Counted from the first letter of the stretch, positions 43,132-52,650 are shown. The stretch: 64,000 nt of DNA from Gluconacetobacter diazotrophicus PA1 5 (GCF_000021325.1 NC_011365.1:2508001-2572000), one strand, 5' to 3'. Numbers and translations are program-made. The notes: generated by a model not told the origin, from the sequence alone.

Positions 43132-43546
43132 AACAGCCCGTCGCGACCGCGCGGTCGATGGCGGTGACGAGGTCGATATCGTCGAAGGGTTTCTCGACGA
43201 CGATCGCGGAAGGATGCAGGACCTGGTCCCGCAGGGAATCGCCGCTGACGAAGATATGGGGAATGAACCCGCCGCGAAGGATTTCCGCGACCGCCGCGAT
43301 CCCGCTTCCTTCCCGCAGGCGCGCATCGACGATCATCAGGTCCGGCCGGTCGCCCGCGGCGGCGGCGATGGTGCCGGACTGGGTCATCTCCACGCCGATG
43401 ACCGTATGCCCCAGCCCGCTCAGCAGCTCGGCCATCAGCATCGCGATCAGCATCTCGTCTTCCACGATCAGGATGCGCAGCGCCTTCACGGCAAGGGACG
43501 GCCGCGCGGAACCCGAACGGCTGTTGGATGGACAGGCCGGGATCAT
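43127..43546 (-). CDS. Receiver-only response regulator
   Basis: A 139-aa protein with a CheY-like receiver and no output domain: acidic cluster E29-D30-E31 (LIVEDE), phosphoacceptor D74 (MIVDARL), S101 (FVSGDS) and K119 (VVEKPF). The ATG at 43546 gives a short disordered head before the receiver. No histidine kinase lies nearby, so the partner is elsewhere. It is divergent from the efflux operon across 300 bp; being without a DNA-binding domain it would not regulate that operon directly. Confidence 0.85.
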   Translation of the reverse strand: MIPACPSNSRSGSARPSLAVKALRILIVEDEMLIAMLMAELLSGLGHTVIGVEMTQSGTIAAAAGDRPDLMIVDARLREGSGIAAVAEILRGGFIPHIFVSGDSLRDQVLHPSAIVVEKPFDDIDLVTAIDRAVATGCS

Positions 43547-43846
43547 GGTCTTGCTCCGGTGCGCTGGGGCTTCGAAACAGTCCTGAGGGTAAATAGCGTA
43601 GACCAGATCGGAATGCCGGCCGGTCCGGAAAATACCGATTCCAGTCACGAAAGGAGTATCGGCGGCCAGGCGTGGCGAATCCCGACGCCAAACGGGCGAT
43701 CCGGTGCCGTCCGTCACCCGGCCGGGTGCGGGCGGAACGGACCGTAACCGCTGCGGGAACCGGGCGTCTCGCTTCCGGAAATCGAAGTCGTCTCTTGCGG
43801 GAAACGGGGGTTGTCCGCGGCTTCCGGCTCGGGATTATCGGTTTTC
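43547..43846. other. 300-bp gap between response regulator and efflux operon
   Basis: Divergent region of normal base composition. It must contain promoters for both units, but I see no clear -35/-10 pair, palindrome or small gene with a ribosome site. Confidence 0.3.
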
Positions 43847-45484
43847 ATGAATAACGTCGTTCCTGTGCCATCGGCTGGCGAGCCGGTCATCCACGCCTCG
43901 CCCCCCCGGCCGTCCTATATCCCACCCTTCGGGGTGCGCACGGTGATCGGCTGCCTGGGCATGCTGCTGGCCGTGCATGTGGCGGGCTTCAACGAACACG
44001 TGACCGAGATCGGCCTGACCGATATCCGCGGCGCCATGCACATCGGCTACGATGAGGGAACGTGGCTGATCGCCATCTACGAATCCTTCAACATCGCGGC
44101 CATGGCCTTCACGCCGTGGTTCTACATGACGTTTTCCATCTACCGCTTCTCGATCTTCGTGACGGCCGTCATGGCGCTGCTGGCGATCCCGGCGCCGTTC
44201 ATGCCCGATGTCACGTCGCTGTGCATCCTGCGGGCCTTCCAGGGGCTGATGGCCGGGTGCCTGCCGCCGGTGCTGATGACGGTGATGCTGAAATACCTGC
44301 CGCCGGAAATCCGCGTGTTCGGCATCGGCGGCTACGCGATGAGCGCGACCTTCGGCCCCAACCTGGGCCTGCCGCTGGAGGCCTTCTGGTTCGAACGTGT
44401 CGGCTGGCACTGGCTCTATTGGGAAATCATCCCGCTTGCCGCGCTGTCGATCGCCATGATCGCGTACGGGCTGCCGCGCGATCCCATGCATTTCGAACGG
44501 TTCCAGAAGTTCAACTGGCTCGGCCTGCTGGTCGGCCTGCCCGCCATCTGCGCGCTGGTCATCGTGCTCTACCAGGGGGACCGGCTGGACTGGTTCCGCT
44601 CGCCCGTCATCACCAACCTGTCCTTCTGGGGCGGGGCGGCGTTCATCGTCTTCGTCATCAACGAGGCGTACCATCCCAGCCCGTATTTCCGCGTGCAGTA
44701 CTGGCGGTCGCGCAACATCCAGGCCTCGCTGCTGTCGCTGGTCGGCATCCTGGCCATCTGCGCCATGATGGGCGAAATCCCCGGCATCTACCTGGAGGCC
44801 GTGCGCGGCTATCGCCCGATCCAGGCGGCCCCCGTCTCACTGGTCGTGGCGCTGCCGCAGCTCCTGATGCTTCCGCTGATCGCGGCCATCTGCAACAGCC
44901 GCAGGGTGGATTGCCGCTACGTGCTCTCGGGCGGAATGCTCTGCCTGGCCGGCGCGGCCTGGCTGGGCACGTGGCTGACCGTGGACTGGGTGCGGGACAA
45001 TTTCTACGCGCTGCAGGTCCTGCAGATCTTCGGCCAGCCCATGACCGTCATTCCCACGCTGATGCTCGCCACCCTCGCGATGGGGCCCGCCGACGGTCCG
45101 TTCATCTCGGGCATGGTGAACATGCTCAAGGGCCTGGCCAACGCGGTGGCATACGCCGTGTTCGCGGCCCTGACCCGGCGGCGGGAGCAATATCATTCCA
45201 CCATGCTGCTGGACCATCACGGCACGCACGGCCTGGCGCTGCAGGGGATGGGCGATCCGGTCAACCGGCAGCTTGCCGCCACGTCGCCCGACAGCGCGCA
45301 TGTCGCGCGCAACACGCTCCAGGTCTTTCATACCTTCGTGCACGAGCAGTCGCTCGTCCTCGCGCTGGCCGACATCTACTTCGTGCTGATCTGGGTCTGC
45401 CTCGGCTACGCGGTCATGAACCTCATCCTGCCGCGCCGGGTCTATCCGCCGCGCGCGCCGTCGCCGAACACTCCCGCCCGCTAA
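43847..45484 (+). CDS. MFS drug/organic-anion efflux permease, DHA2 (EmrB-like)
   Basis: Inner-membrane pump of 545 aa with about fourteen hydrophobic segments. Features: GMLLAVHVAGFNEHVTEIGLTDIRGAMHIGYDEGTWL with the DHA2 start, RAFQGLMAGCLPPVLMTVMLKYLPP (motif C-like region of TM4-5) and a periplasmic C-terminal loop. The ATG at 43847 is preferred to an upstream start. It is followed 16 bp later by an EmrA-like adaptor and an OprM-like channel, making a complete tripartite efflux system. Substrate unknown. Confidence 0.88.
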   Translation: MNNVVPVPSAGEPVIHASPPRPSYIPPFGVRTVIGCLGMLLAVHVAGFNEHVTEIGLTDIRGAMHIGYDEGTWLIAIYESFNIAAMAFTPWFYMTFSIYRFSIFVTAVMALLAIPAPFMPDVTSLCILRAFQGLMAGCLPPVLMTVMLKYLPPEIRVFGIGGYAMSATFGPNLGLPLEAFWFERVGWHWLYWEIIPLAALSIAMIAYGLPRDPMHFERFQKFNWLGLLVGLPAICALVIVLYQGDRLDWFRSPVITNLSFWGGAAFIVFVINEAYHPSPYFRVQYWRSRNIQASLLSLVGILAICAMMGEIPGIYLEAVRGYRPIQAAPVSLVVALPQLLMLPLIAAICNSRRVDCRYVLSGGMLCLAGAAWLGTWLTVDWVRDNFYALQVLQIFGQPMTVIPTLMLATLAMGPADGPFISGMVNMLKGLANAVAYAVFAALTRRREQYHSTMLLDHHGTHGLALQGMGDPVNRQLAATSPDSAHVARNTLQVFHTFVHEQSLVLALADIYFVLIWVCLGYAVMNLILPRRVYPPRAPSPNTPAR

Positions 45485-45500
45485 TCCGGAACGACCGATC

Positions 45501-46577
45501 ATGATCTACAAGAAACCGCTTCTCTACGCGGGATGCACCGCCTGCGTGCTCGCCCTCGCCGCCTGGGGGGGAACGCGCCTGGTCAACGGCGACGGCGTCA
45601 ACCAGTATACCAACGACGCCTATGTCACGGCCGATTTCCCGACCGTGGCGCCCAAGGTGGCGGGGCGGATCGACCGGGTGATCGCGCAGGACAACCAGGT
45701 GGTCCACGCCGGCGAGGAACTGGCCCATATCGAGGACGACGACTACCGCGCCGCCCTGGCGGTGGCGACGGGCACCGTGCAGGCCGCCCAGGGCGACGTC
45801 GCCAACCTGGAAGCGGAACTGGCCCGCCAGGACGCCGTGATCGCCCAGGCGCGCGCCGCCGTGCTGGCCGACCAGGCCACCCTGCTGTTCGCGCGGCAGA
45901 ACGCCGTCCGCTACCGCAACCTGTCCTCGGGCGGCGCCGGCACGATCGAACAGCAGCAATCGTCCGACGCGCGTGAAAAGGAGGCCGAGGCCGCCATCGC
46001 CCGCGACCAGGCGGGCGTGGATGCCGCCATCCGGCAGGTCGCGGTGCTGAAGGGACAGATCGAACGGGCGCGCGGCGCCCTGCTGCGCGCGCAGGGCGAC
46101 GAGCGGCAGGCGCAGCTGAACCTGTCCTACTGCACCATTCCGGCCCCGATGGACGGCGTGGTGGGCGAACGCGGGGTGCGCGTGGGCAATTACGTGCATC
46201 CCGGCACGGGCATCCTGGCCGTGGTGCCGACGCATGATGCCTATGTGCTGGCCAACTTCCAGGAAACGCAGTTGACCAGGGTCCAGACCGGCCAGCGCGC
46301 GACCATCTGGGTCGATACCTTCCCCGGCCAGCCCCTGAAGGCGCACGTGGACTCGCTGGCCCCCGCGACCGGCGTGGCCTTCGCGCCGATCCAGCCGGAC
46401 AACGCGACCGGCAACTTCACCAAGGTCGTCCAGCGCATCCCCGTCAAGCTGACCTTCGATCCCGGCCAGCCCCTGGCGGCGAAGGTGCGGGTCGGCATGT
46501 CGGTCGAAGCGAACATCGACACCTCCTCGAAGCCCGAAGGCCCGCACGCCAATGATGCCCGTTATGCCTGGCAGTAA
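45501..46577 (+). CDS. HlyD/EmrA-type periplasmic adaptor
   Basis: Membrane-fusion protein of 358 aa: one N-terminal membrane anchor (about 7-24), the biotinyl-like half TDDAYV-type motif as YTNDAYVTADFPTVAPKVAGRIDRV, a long alpha-helical hairpin (about 85-200, rich in Ala/Gln/Arg) and the second half YCTIPAPMDGVVGERGVRVGNYV. It links the EmrB-like pump to the outer-membrane channel encoded next. It overlaps or abuts the next gene. Confidence 0.9.
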   Translation: MIYKKPLLYAGCTACVLALAAWGGTRLVNGDGVNQYTNDAYVTADFPTVAPKVAGRIDRVIAQDNQVVHAGEELAHIEDDDYRAALAVATGTVQAAQGDVANLEAELARQDAVIAQARAAVLADQATLLFARQNAVRYRNLSSGGAGTIEQQQSSDAREKEAEAAIARDQAGVDAAIRQVAVLKGQIERARGALLRAQGDERQAQLNLSYCTIPAPMDGVVGERGVRVGNYVHPGTGILAVVPTHDAYVLANFQETQLTRVQTGQRATIWVDTFPGQPLKAHVDSLAPATGVAFAPIQPDNATGNFTKVVQRIPVKLTFDPGQPLAAKVRVGMSVEANIDTSSKPEGPHANDARYAWQ

Positions 46578-46581
46578 CGCC

Positions 46582-48105
46582 ATGACGCGTCGTCTTCTCG
46601 CAGGCTTCTCCTGCCTGGCGCTCGTGGGGTGCACGGTCGGGCCGGATTTCCACAAGCCGCGGGTCACGGCCGCGTCCGGATGGCGGTCCACCCAGCCCCC
46701 GGCGGAAAGCCGCGTGACGACGGCCTCGGTCGATCCGGCATGGTGGACGCTCTTCAACGACCCGATCCTGACCCGCCTGGAAGCCGAGGTCGCGGCCTCC
46801 AACCTCGACCTCCGGGCGGCGGGCCTGCGGTTCATGCAAAGCGAGGCCGAGCGGCGGATCGCCCGCGCGGCCCAGTTTCCGCACGCCGAAGCCAACGCGT
46901 CCTATGCCCGCGAGCGCGCCAGCACCAACGGCATTCTCGGCCTGCTCGGCACCATGGAGCGCGAAGGGGCCGGGTCCGTGGCGTCCGGCACCCAGGGGTT
47001 CGGACCGACCGCCCTGCCGGGAAGCGTCGGCAATCCCTCGTTCAACCTGCCGCAATATGGCATGAGCGCCTCGTGGGAAGTCGACTTCTGGGGCCATGTC
47101 CGCCGCCAGGTCGAAGCCGCGACGGCGGCGATGCACGAGACCGAGGAGATGCGCCGCGACATCCTCGTCTCCCTGATGGCCGAGACCGCGCAGGATTATA
47201 TCGACCTGCGCGCCGTCCAGACCCAGATCGGCATCCTGAACCATAATATCGACGTGGCCGCCAACAGCGTGAAGCTGACCGGCATGCGCTTCCAGCAGGG
47301 CGCGGCGACCCGGCTGGACGTGGCCGAGGCGACCGGCCAGCTTCACACCTTCACCTCCCGCCTGGCCCCCCTCAAGGCCCAGGCGACGCACCTGCTCAAT
47401 GCCCTGAGCTTCCTCGTGGCGCGCCAGCCCGGGGCGCTGGACGCCGAACTGGGGCCGGCGCGCGACATCCCGTCGGTGCCCGCGACCATTCCCGTCGGGC
47501 TGCCGTCCGAACTGGCCGAGCGCCGGCCCGATATCCGCATGGCCGCCGACCGCCTGCACGCGGCGACGGCCAGCATCGGCGTCGCGATCGCGGACTTCTT
47601 CCCCCGGATCACGCTGTCCGGCAGCCTCGACGTCCAGGCGCTGCAGTTCAGCGGCCTGGGGTCCTGGGCGTCGCGCCAGTACGGGTTCGGCCCCACCGCG
47701 ACGCTGCCGATCTTCGAGGGCGGCCGCCTGACGGGGCAGTTGCGCCTGCGCCGCGCGCAGCAGCAGGAAGCCGCCACGATGTTCCAGCGGACGGTCCTGA
47801 AGGCGTGGCAGGAAATCGACGACGCGATGGCCGATTTCACGGCCGCGCAGCAGCGGCGCGACGAACTGGCCGAAGCGGTGCGGGAGAACGAAATTGCGGT
47901 GGACACGGCCAGGGCGCAATATGTCCAGGGATCGTCGGACTTCCTGAACGTCCTGACCCTGCAGAACGCGCTCCTGTCGTCCCAGAGCGCCCTGGCCGAC
48001 GCGACGGCCACCGTGGCCGGGTCGGTCACCCACCTCTACCGCGCGGTCGGCGGGGGATGGGAAGGGCTGTATCCGGAAAAGCCGAATCACCGGCCCCCTG
48101 CGTAG
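46582..48105 (+). CDS. Outer-membrane efflux lipoprotein, OprM/NodT family
   Basis: A 507-aa TolC-type channel. The ATG at 46582 gives a short lipoprotein signal with lipobox LVGC (Cys 17), followed by TVGPDFHKP, the usual start of mature NodT/OprM proteins; an ATG at 46552 would overlap the adaptor gene and spoil the signal. Repeated helical segments (LRAAGLRFMQSEAERRIARAAQFP, SWEVDFWGHVRRQVEAATAAM, LAERRPDIRMAADRLHAATASIGVAIADFFPRI) are characteristic. Confidence 0.9.
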   Translation: MTRRLLAGFSCLALVGCTVGPDFHKPRVTAASGWRSTQPPAESRVTTASVDPAWWTLFNDPILTRLEAEVAASNLDLRAAGLRFMQSEAERRIARAAQFPHAEANASYARERASTNGILGLLGTMEREGAGSVASGTQGFGPTALPGSVGNPSFNLPQYGMSASWEVDFWGHVRRQVEAATAAMHETEEMRRDILVSLMAETAQDYIDLRAVQTQIGILNHNIDVAANSVKLTGMRFQQGAATRLDVAEATGQLHTFTSRLAPLKAQATHLLNALSFLVARQPGALDAELGPARDIPSVPATIPVGLPSELAERRPDIRMAADRLHAATASIGVAIADFFPRITLSGSLDVQALQFSGLGSWASRQYGFGPTATLPIFEGGRLTGQLRLRRAQQQEAATMFQRTVLKAWQEIDDAMADFTAAQQRRDELAEAVRENEIAVDTARAQYVQGSSDFLNVLTLQNALLSSQSALADATATVAGSVTHLYRAVGGGWEGLYPEKPNHRPPA

Positions 48106-48116
48106 AGGACGAGGAC

Positions 48117-48848
48117 ATGATCACGATCCGACGGTCGGACACGCTGGGCACGGCACGGTCCGACGGCCTGGCCATCCGGTGCCATTTCGCGTTCGCCGAC
48201 TGGCAGGACCCGGCCCGGACGCATGACGGCCGCCTGCGCGCCGTCAACCTGGGCACCGTGGCGCCCGGCGGCCGGTATCGCCTGGGCCCGGAACAGGGCG
48301 TGGATATCCTGACCTGGCTGCAATCCGGAACGGCCGTCGCGCACATGGACGGATTCCCGCGCGAGGATGTCTGCGCGGGCGGCCTGCACCTGGCCGGCAC
48401 GGGCAGGGGATGCGCGACCGTGGACTGGCAGGCCGGCCCCCAGGGCGCGTCCTTCATCCAGTTCTGGCTGCTCTCGGACATCGAGGGCACGACCCCCGCG
48501 CAGGAGGTCCGCGCCGCGTTCCCCAGGCTGGAGGACGGGGGATTCCGGATCATCGCCTCCGGCTTCCCCGAAGACGACCCCGAGGAGGTGGAAACGATCG
48601 CGGACGGCGCCCCGGTGGCGCTGAGCGCCTGCGCGCGCCTGCTGCACGCCGCGATCCCGGCCGGCGAGGGCGCGGCCTACCGCACCGATCCCGATCGCGA
48701 CCTCTATCTTGTGGTGGTCTCGGGCGACGTGCGCATCCAGGACAGCCTTCTGCACGGCGGGGACGCCGCCGCCCTGACCGGCCTGACGGACGTGACCGTC
48801 ATCGCGGACGCACCGGCGGTCGTCCTGCTGGCCGACGTGGCCGCCTGA
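48117..48848 (+). CDS. Pirin-like bicupin (YhhW/quercetinase-like)
   Basis: A 243-aa bicupin beginning MITIRRSDTLGTAR, with FAFADWQDPARTHDGRLRAVNLGTVAPGGRYRLGPEQGVDILTWLQSG, in which the usual pirin metal ligands HxH/H/E (as in GVGAHPH.. of YhhW) are largely replaced: the segment reads LGPEQGVDILTW and TAVAHMDGF. Metal binding may therefore be altered or lost. GAGGA precedes the ATG. It is the last gene of the efflux operon (11 bp after the channel gene). Some pirins are quercetin dioxygenases, others redox sensors; function here unknown. Confidence 0.8.
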   Translation: MITIRRSDTLGTARSDGLAIRCHFAFADWQDPARTHDGRLRAVNLGTVAPGGRYRLGPEQGVDILTWLQSGTAVAHMDGFPREDVCAGGLHLAGTGRGCATVDWQAGPQGASFIQFWLLSDIEGTTPAQEVRAAFPRLEDGGFRIIASGFPEDDPEEVETIADGAPVALSACARLLHAAIPAGEGAAYRTDPDRDLYLVVVSGDVRIQDSLLHGGDAAALTGLTDVTVIADAPAVVLLADVAA

Positions 48849-49473
48849 CCGCTCCCGCCGCCGCGAGCGAGCCACGAATATATATGCCACAAATCGTCAT
48901 GACGTAACGTCACTGACGGGCTCCCACCCCGCCGGGAGGAGAAAAGCCGCATGAGCCGGGAAAACGGGGCGCTGTCCCTTCCTCATTCCTCGCGGCAGCA
49001 TAAAAGTAACGCGTTACCACCCCATGACTGACGCGGAGTTCCAAACCTCTCGTCGAGGCCACGTCATCATCGTATTGGAAATGACAACATGGAACGTTTC
49101 TTTTTTCCAGAGAAGAATATCAGGAATAAAATAGAAGATAGGGAAACCGGGGCAACGAAAAATATCTATCACAGTGGAAAGATAACGTCCGGGACTCTCA
49201 TCTCGTCAACAGACAAAGCGGCAAATGACATTGAAACTGCCGCCGGTGGGAAAAACATCGCGCGACGGCGATCTCCGGCGCATGCCGGTCTCGGCCGGCC
49301 CCGTGTCCGTGCGCCGTTTCCCCAATTTTTAGGGAAACCTTCCGCGGGCGCCTGTCGTTCCAACTCGACACATCCGGGGGGATGCGTCCGTCCCCGTGCC
49401 GGCCACGCGACCGTGGCCGATGAATGCCGTCCGGACCCGGTCCGGCGCGTGTGCAGCACACAGGAGACACCAG
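48849..49473. promoter_or_regulatory. 625-bp intergenic region with several palindromes upstream of transketolase
   Basis: The largest gene-free stretch in the window. It holds overlapping palindromes CGTCATGACG (48895-48904) and TGACGT-A-ACGTCA (48900-48912), and a perfect 12-bp GTAACGCGTTAC (49006-49017). An AT-rich segment (about 49075-49200) follows. An open frame from an ATG at 49089 runs into the transketolase gene in another phase and has no family resemblance. No RNA gene is recognised. Confidence 0.4.
49006..49017. promoter_or_regulatory. Perfect 12-bp palindrome GTAACGCGTTAC
   Basis: Symmetric site with a central CG, a style common to LacI-family operators. It lies 457 bp before the transketolase start and might mark a distal promoter. 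No LacI gene is in the window. Confidence 0.35.
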
Positions 49474-51462
49474 ATGCTGACAGTCGAGCAGGCCGTGCAG
49501 GCCAAGGCCATCGCGTTGGGAAAACTGTCCGTTCGCGCCACCACCGCCGCAAAAGCCGGCCATCCGACCACGGCTTTGTCGCTGACCCACCTGGTGACGG
49601 AACTGTTGTATCGCATCATGCGATGGGACCCGGCCCATCCCCGGGCCCCGGGGTCCGATCGGCTGGTCCTGTCGGAAGGTCATGCGGTGCCCATCATCTA
49701 CGCGGCCTGCGCGGACCTGGGGGTGACCATCACGCCCCACGGCAATGCCCGCCCGATGACGCAGGACGACCTGATGGCGCTGCGCGACATCGACAGCCCC
49801 GTGGACGGCCATCCCAATCCCGAAATCGGTTTTCCCTTCTTCGACGCGGCCACCGGCTCGCTGGGGCAGGGGCTGTCGGTCGCGGCCGGCCTGGCCGCCG
49901 CCGCCCGCCTGGATGGGATCGACAAGACGATCTACTGCATCATCGGGGACGGGGAATCGCGCGAGGGGCAGATCTGGGAAGCGATGGATTTCATCGCCGA
50001 CCACGGCCTGACCAACGTCGTCGCGATCTTCAACTGCAACACCCTGGCGCAGAGCGACTATGTCTCGCCCGCGCAGGACTGGGTGCACCTGCAGCACAAG
50101 GCCGAGGCCTTCGGCTGGACCGCCCTGGCCATTGACGGGCACGATCCGGCCCGGATCGACGACGCGTTGCGCAACCGCGCGTCCCTGGCCAAGGGCCGGC
50201 CGCTCTGTATCGTCGCCCGCACCGTCAAGGGTTGGGGCGTTCCCGACCTGGGCGGGATGGGCCACCACGGAACGCCGGTCAAGCAGGACCAGCTCACCGC
50301 CGCGCTGGCGGCGCTGGACCACATGGCGCGGGAATACGGCGTGGACAGCGTCTTTCCGGACGACGTTGAAAAACTGCTGCGGATCACGCCCCCGCCCGAC
50401 GTTCCGGTCCAGCCTGCCCCCGTCGCGGCGCCGGCATCGCTGGGCACGGTGGCGCATGACAACGGGACGATCGCCGCCGCGCTGCGCGACAAGAAGATGA
50501 TGTCGCCCCGCCGCGCCTTCGGGACCGCGCTCAAGGCGCTGGGGGCCGCCAACCCCCAGATCGTCGCGCTGGATGCCGACGTGAAGAATTCGACCTACGC
50601 CCAGGATTTCGCCGACGCCTTCCCCGACCGGTATTTCGAATCCCGGATCGGCGAACAGAACATGGTCTCGGCGGCGGCGGGGCTGGCCGGCGGCGGCAAG
50701 ATCCCGTTCGTCAGCACGTTCGGCCGCTTCCTGGAACGGGCCTTCGACCAGATCGAAATGGCGATCATCGGCGGCGCCGACCTGAAGCTGGTGGGCACCC
50801 ATATCGGCGTGACCCTGGCCTCGGACGGTCCCAGCCAGATGGCGCTGGCGGACGTGGCCTTCATGCGCGCCTTCGCCCATGTGGGTGACAAGCGCGGCAA
50901 CCCGGCGGTCAGGGTGCTGACGCCCAGCGACGGGGTCAGCGCCTATGCCCTCGTCCTGGCCATGGCCGAATCCTCCGGCGCCTGCTACCTGCGCGCGGTG
51001 CGGGGGGACCTGCCGATCCTCTATCCCGAAGGGGAAAAATTCCCCCTCGGCGGCCACAAGGTCGTGCGGCAGGCCGACCCGGCGGGCGACGGTGCCGCGC
51101 TGGTGTTCGTGGCATCGGGCTACATGGTGCATAGCTGCCTGAAGGCGGCGCGGATCCTGGAACAGGACGGCGTCCGCACGGCGGTGGTGGACGCCTATTC
51201 CCTGCCGGCGGACGTGCCCGCCATCCTGGCCCTGGCCGGGAAGGGCGGCCAGGTCGTGACCGTCGAGGACAATTACGTCGGCGGCCTGGGCAGCGAACTG
51301 GCCGAAGGCGCGGGCACGATCCCGGACGCCCCCCCGATCCACCCGCTGACCGTGACGCGGATTCCCAAGAGCGGCCGGTCGGCCGACGACGTCCTGCACT
51401 ATGTCGGCCTGGGGGTCGAGGATATCGTGGCGGCGGCCAGGGAGTACCTGCCCGCCGCCTGA
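49474..51462 (+). CDS. tkt: Transketolase
   Basis: Thiamine-diphosphate enzyme transferring C2 units between sugar phosphates, 662 aa. AGGAGA (49462-49467) lies 6 nt before the ATG at 49474. N-terminal domain: KAGHPTTALSL, the TPP motif GDGESREGQIWEAMDFIADHGLTNVVAIFNCN; Pyr domain with the catalytic Glu in ESRIGEQNMVSAAAGLA and STFGRFLERAFDQIEMA; C-terminal domain to YLPAA. The protein is full length and related to the animal-type branch (short C-terminus) rather than E. coli TktA. It is followed 14 bp later by a GST gene. A second copy is normal where a pentose cycle is central, as in acetic acid bacteria. Confidence 0.9.
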   Translation: MLTVEQAVQAKAIALGKLSVRATTAAKAGHPTTALSLTHLVTELLYRIMRWDPAHPRAPGSDRLVLSEGHAVPIIYAACADLGVTITPHGNARPMTQDDLMALRDIDSPVDGHPNPEIGFPFFDAATGSLGQGLSVAAGLAAAARLDGIDKTIYCIIGDGESREGQIWEAMDFIADHGLTNVVAIFNCNTLAQSDYVSPAQDWVHLQHKAEAFGWTALAIDGHDPARIDDALRNRASLAKGRPLCIVARTVKGWGVPDLGGMGHHGTPVKQDQLTAALAALDHMAREYGVDSVFPDDVEKLLRITPPPDVPVQPAPVAAPASLGTVAHDNGTIAAALRDKKMMSPRRAFGTALKALGAANPQIVALDADVKNSTYAQDFADAFPDRYFESRIGEQNMVSAAAGLAGGGKIPFVSTFGRFLERAFDQIEMAIIGGADLKLVGTHIGVTLASDGPSQMALADVAFMRAFAHVGDKRGNPAVRVLTPSDGVSAYALVLAMAESSGACYLRAVRGDLPILYPEGEKFPLGGHKVVRQADPAGDGAALVFVASGYMVHSCLKAARILEQDGVRTAVVDAYSLPADVPAILALAGKGGQVVTVEDNYVGGLGSELAEGAGTIPDAPPIHPLTVTRIPKSGRSADDVLHYVGLGVEDIVAAAREYLPAA

Positions 51463-51476
51463 TCGGAGCCCGCGCC

Positions 51477-52175
51477 ATGTCCGACTACATCCTCTATTAC
51501 TGGTCCGTGCCGTTCCGGGGCCAGTTCGTGCGCGCCGTCCTGGCCCATGCCGGCAGAAGCTGGACCGAGGGCGGGGACGCCGCGATCGCGCACCTGATGG
51601 AGGGCACGGTGCGCGACATGCCGGTCCCCTTCATGGGACCGCCTTTGCTGATCGACAAAAAGGCGGATGTCGCCCTTGCCCAGACGCCGGCCATCATCCT
51701 CTATCTGGGCGAAACGCTGGACCTCCTGCCCTCCAGCCCGTCGCTGCGCGCCCTGACGATGAAGGTCGTCGCGGACGCCAACGACGTGATCGACGAGATC
51801 ACGCTGGATGGCGGCCGCCAGATGTGGGCCGAAAAACGCTGGCAGGATTTCATCCCCCGCCTGGAAAAATGGATGTCGCTATGGGAGGAAACCGGACGGC
51901 GGCACGGCCTGACGGCCGAATCCGGCTTCCTGCTGGGCGGTGACGTGCCGGGCATCGCCGATGTCGTGACGGCCACCCTGTGGGCCACCATGGCGGACCG
52001 CTTCCCCCCGATCGGCGCGATCCTCGACGCATCCGCGCCCATGACGGCCGCGCTGGCGCGACGGGTCGCGGACCTGCCGCCGCTGGCCCGGCTGGCCGCC
52101 CGGGCGCGGCAGGATTACGGCGATGCCTATTGCGGGGGACAGATCGAGGCATCGTTGCGCAAGGTCCTGTCCTGA
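51477..52175 (+). CDS. Glutathione S-transferase-like protein
   Basis: A 232-aa GST: thioredoxin-like N-terminal domain (YILYYWSVPFRGQFVRAVLAHAG, the cis-Pro MPVPFMGPPLLID, and the Glu/Ser glutathione site as QTPAIILYLGE) and a helical C-terminal domain with the N-capping region GGDVPGIADVVTATLW. No catalytic Tyr/Ser can be assigned with certainty. GGAG precedes the ATG. Co-transcribed with transketolase; the functional link is not evident. Confidence 0.85.
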   Translation: MSDYILYYWSVPFRGQFVRAVLAHAGRSWTEGGDAAIAHLMEGTVRDMPVPFMGPPLLIDKKADVALAQTPAIILYLGETLDLLPSSPSLRALTMKVVADANDVIDEITLDGGRQMWAEKRWQDFIPRLEKWMSLWEETGRRHGLTAESGFLLGGDVPGIADVVTATLWATMADRFPPIGAILDASAPMTAALARRVADLPPLARLAARARQDYGDAYCGGQIEASLRKVLS

Positions 52176-52205
52176 AAAGGACGAAACAGGAAAATCCCCG
52201 ATCCG

Positions 52206-52650
52206 TTATGCCAACCCGGCGCCCTGGGTTTCAAGCCGCAGCCGGAAAAGCTGCGGCCCGCAGCACATGTACAGCTCGTTGCGCTTGGGGCCGCCGAAGG
52301 TCACGTTCGAACAGCGATCGGGCAGGCGGATACGCCCGATCAGCCTGCCCGCCGGATTGTGGCAGAACACTCTCGCGAACCCGAGCGGCGCCGTCTGCCC
52401 GGGGTCGGGCAAGCTGGATACGACGTACAGCGTCCGCAGGTCCGGCGAAAAGCACAGGCCGTTGGGGCTGGGCACGTCGGTCTGTGACAGGACGGCCTCG
52501 ACCGCGCCGGTCTTCGCATCGACGCGGAACGTATGGTCCGGCTGGCGCGCATGGGCGGCGAACTGGGTGACGATTTCCGATCCCAGGGTCCAGCGGATCT
52601 TTCCGCCCGACCGCGACCCTTCCCCGTCGGTCCCGCCTCGCGCTCCACCA
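52206..52650 (-). pseudogene. C-terminal remnant of an SMP-30/gluconolactonase-like gene
   Basis: Reading on the minus strand, about 150 codons resemble the second half of SMP-30/gluconolactonase beta-propellers: HTFRVDAKTGAVEAVLSQ, PSPNGLCFSPDLRTLYVVSS, GGPKRNELYMCCG. The N-terminal propeller blades and their metal-binding Glu are missing; upstream the frame degrades and meets a stop near 52711. There is no plausible start. It is convergent with the GST gene. A relic rather than a short gene is the better reading. Confidence 0.6.

Noticed and set aside
49089-49473. Open frame beginning MERFFFPEKN before transketolase
   Set aside because: Continues through transketolase in the wrong phase; only a weak ribosome site; the AT-rich first 40 codons could be chance. 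Kept as intergenic.
49198-51399. 733-codon open frame antisense to transketolase
   Set aside because: Same kind of high-GC shadow; low-complexity Arg/Gly/Val content and no start context.
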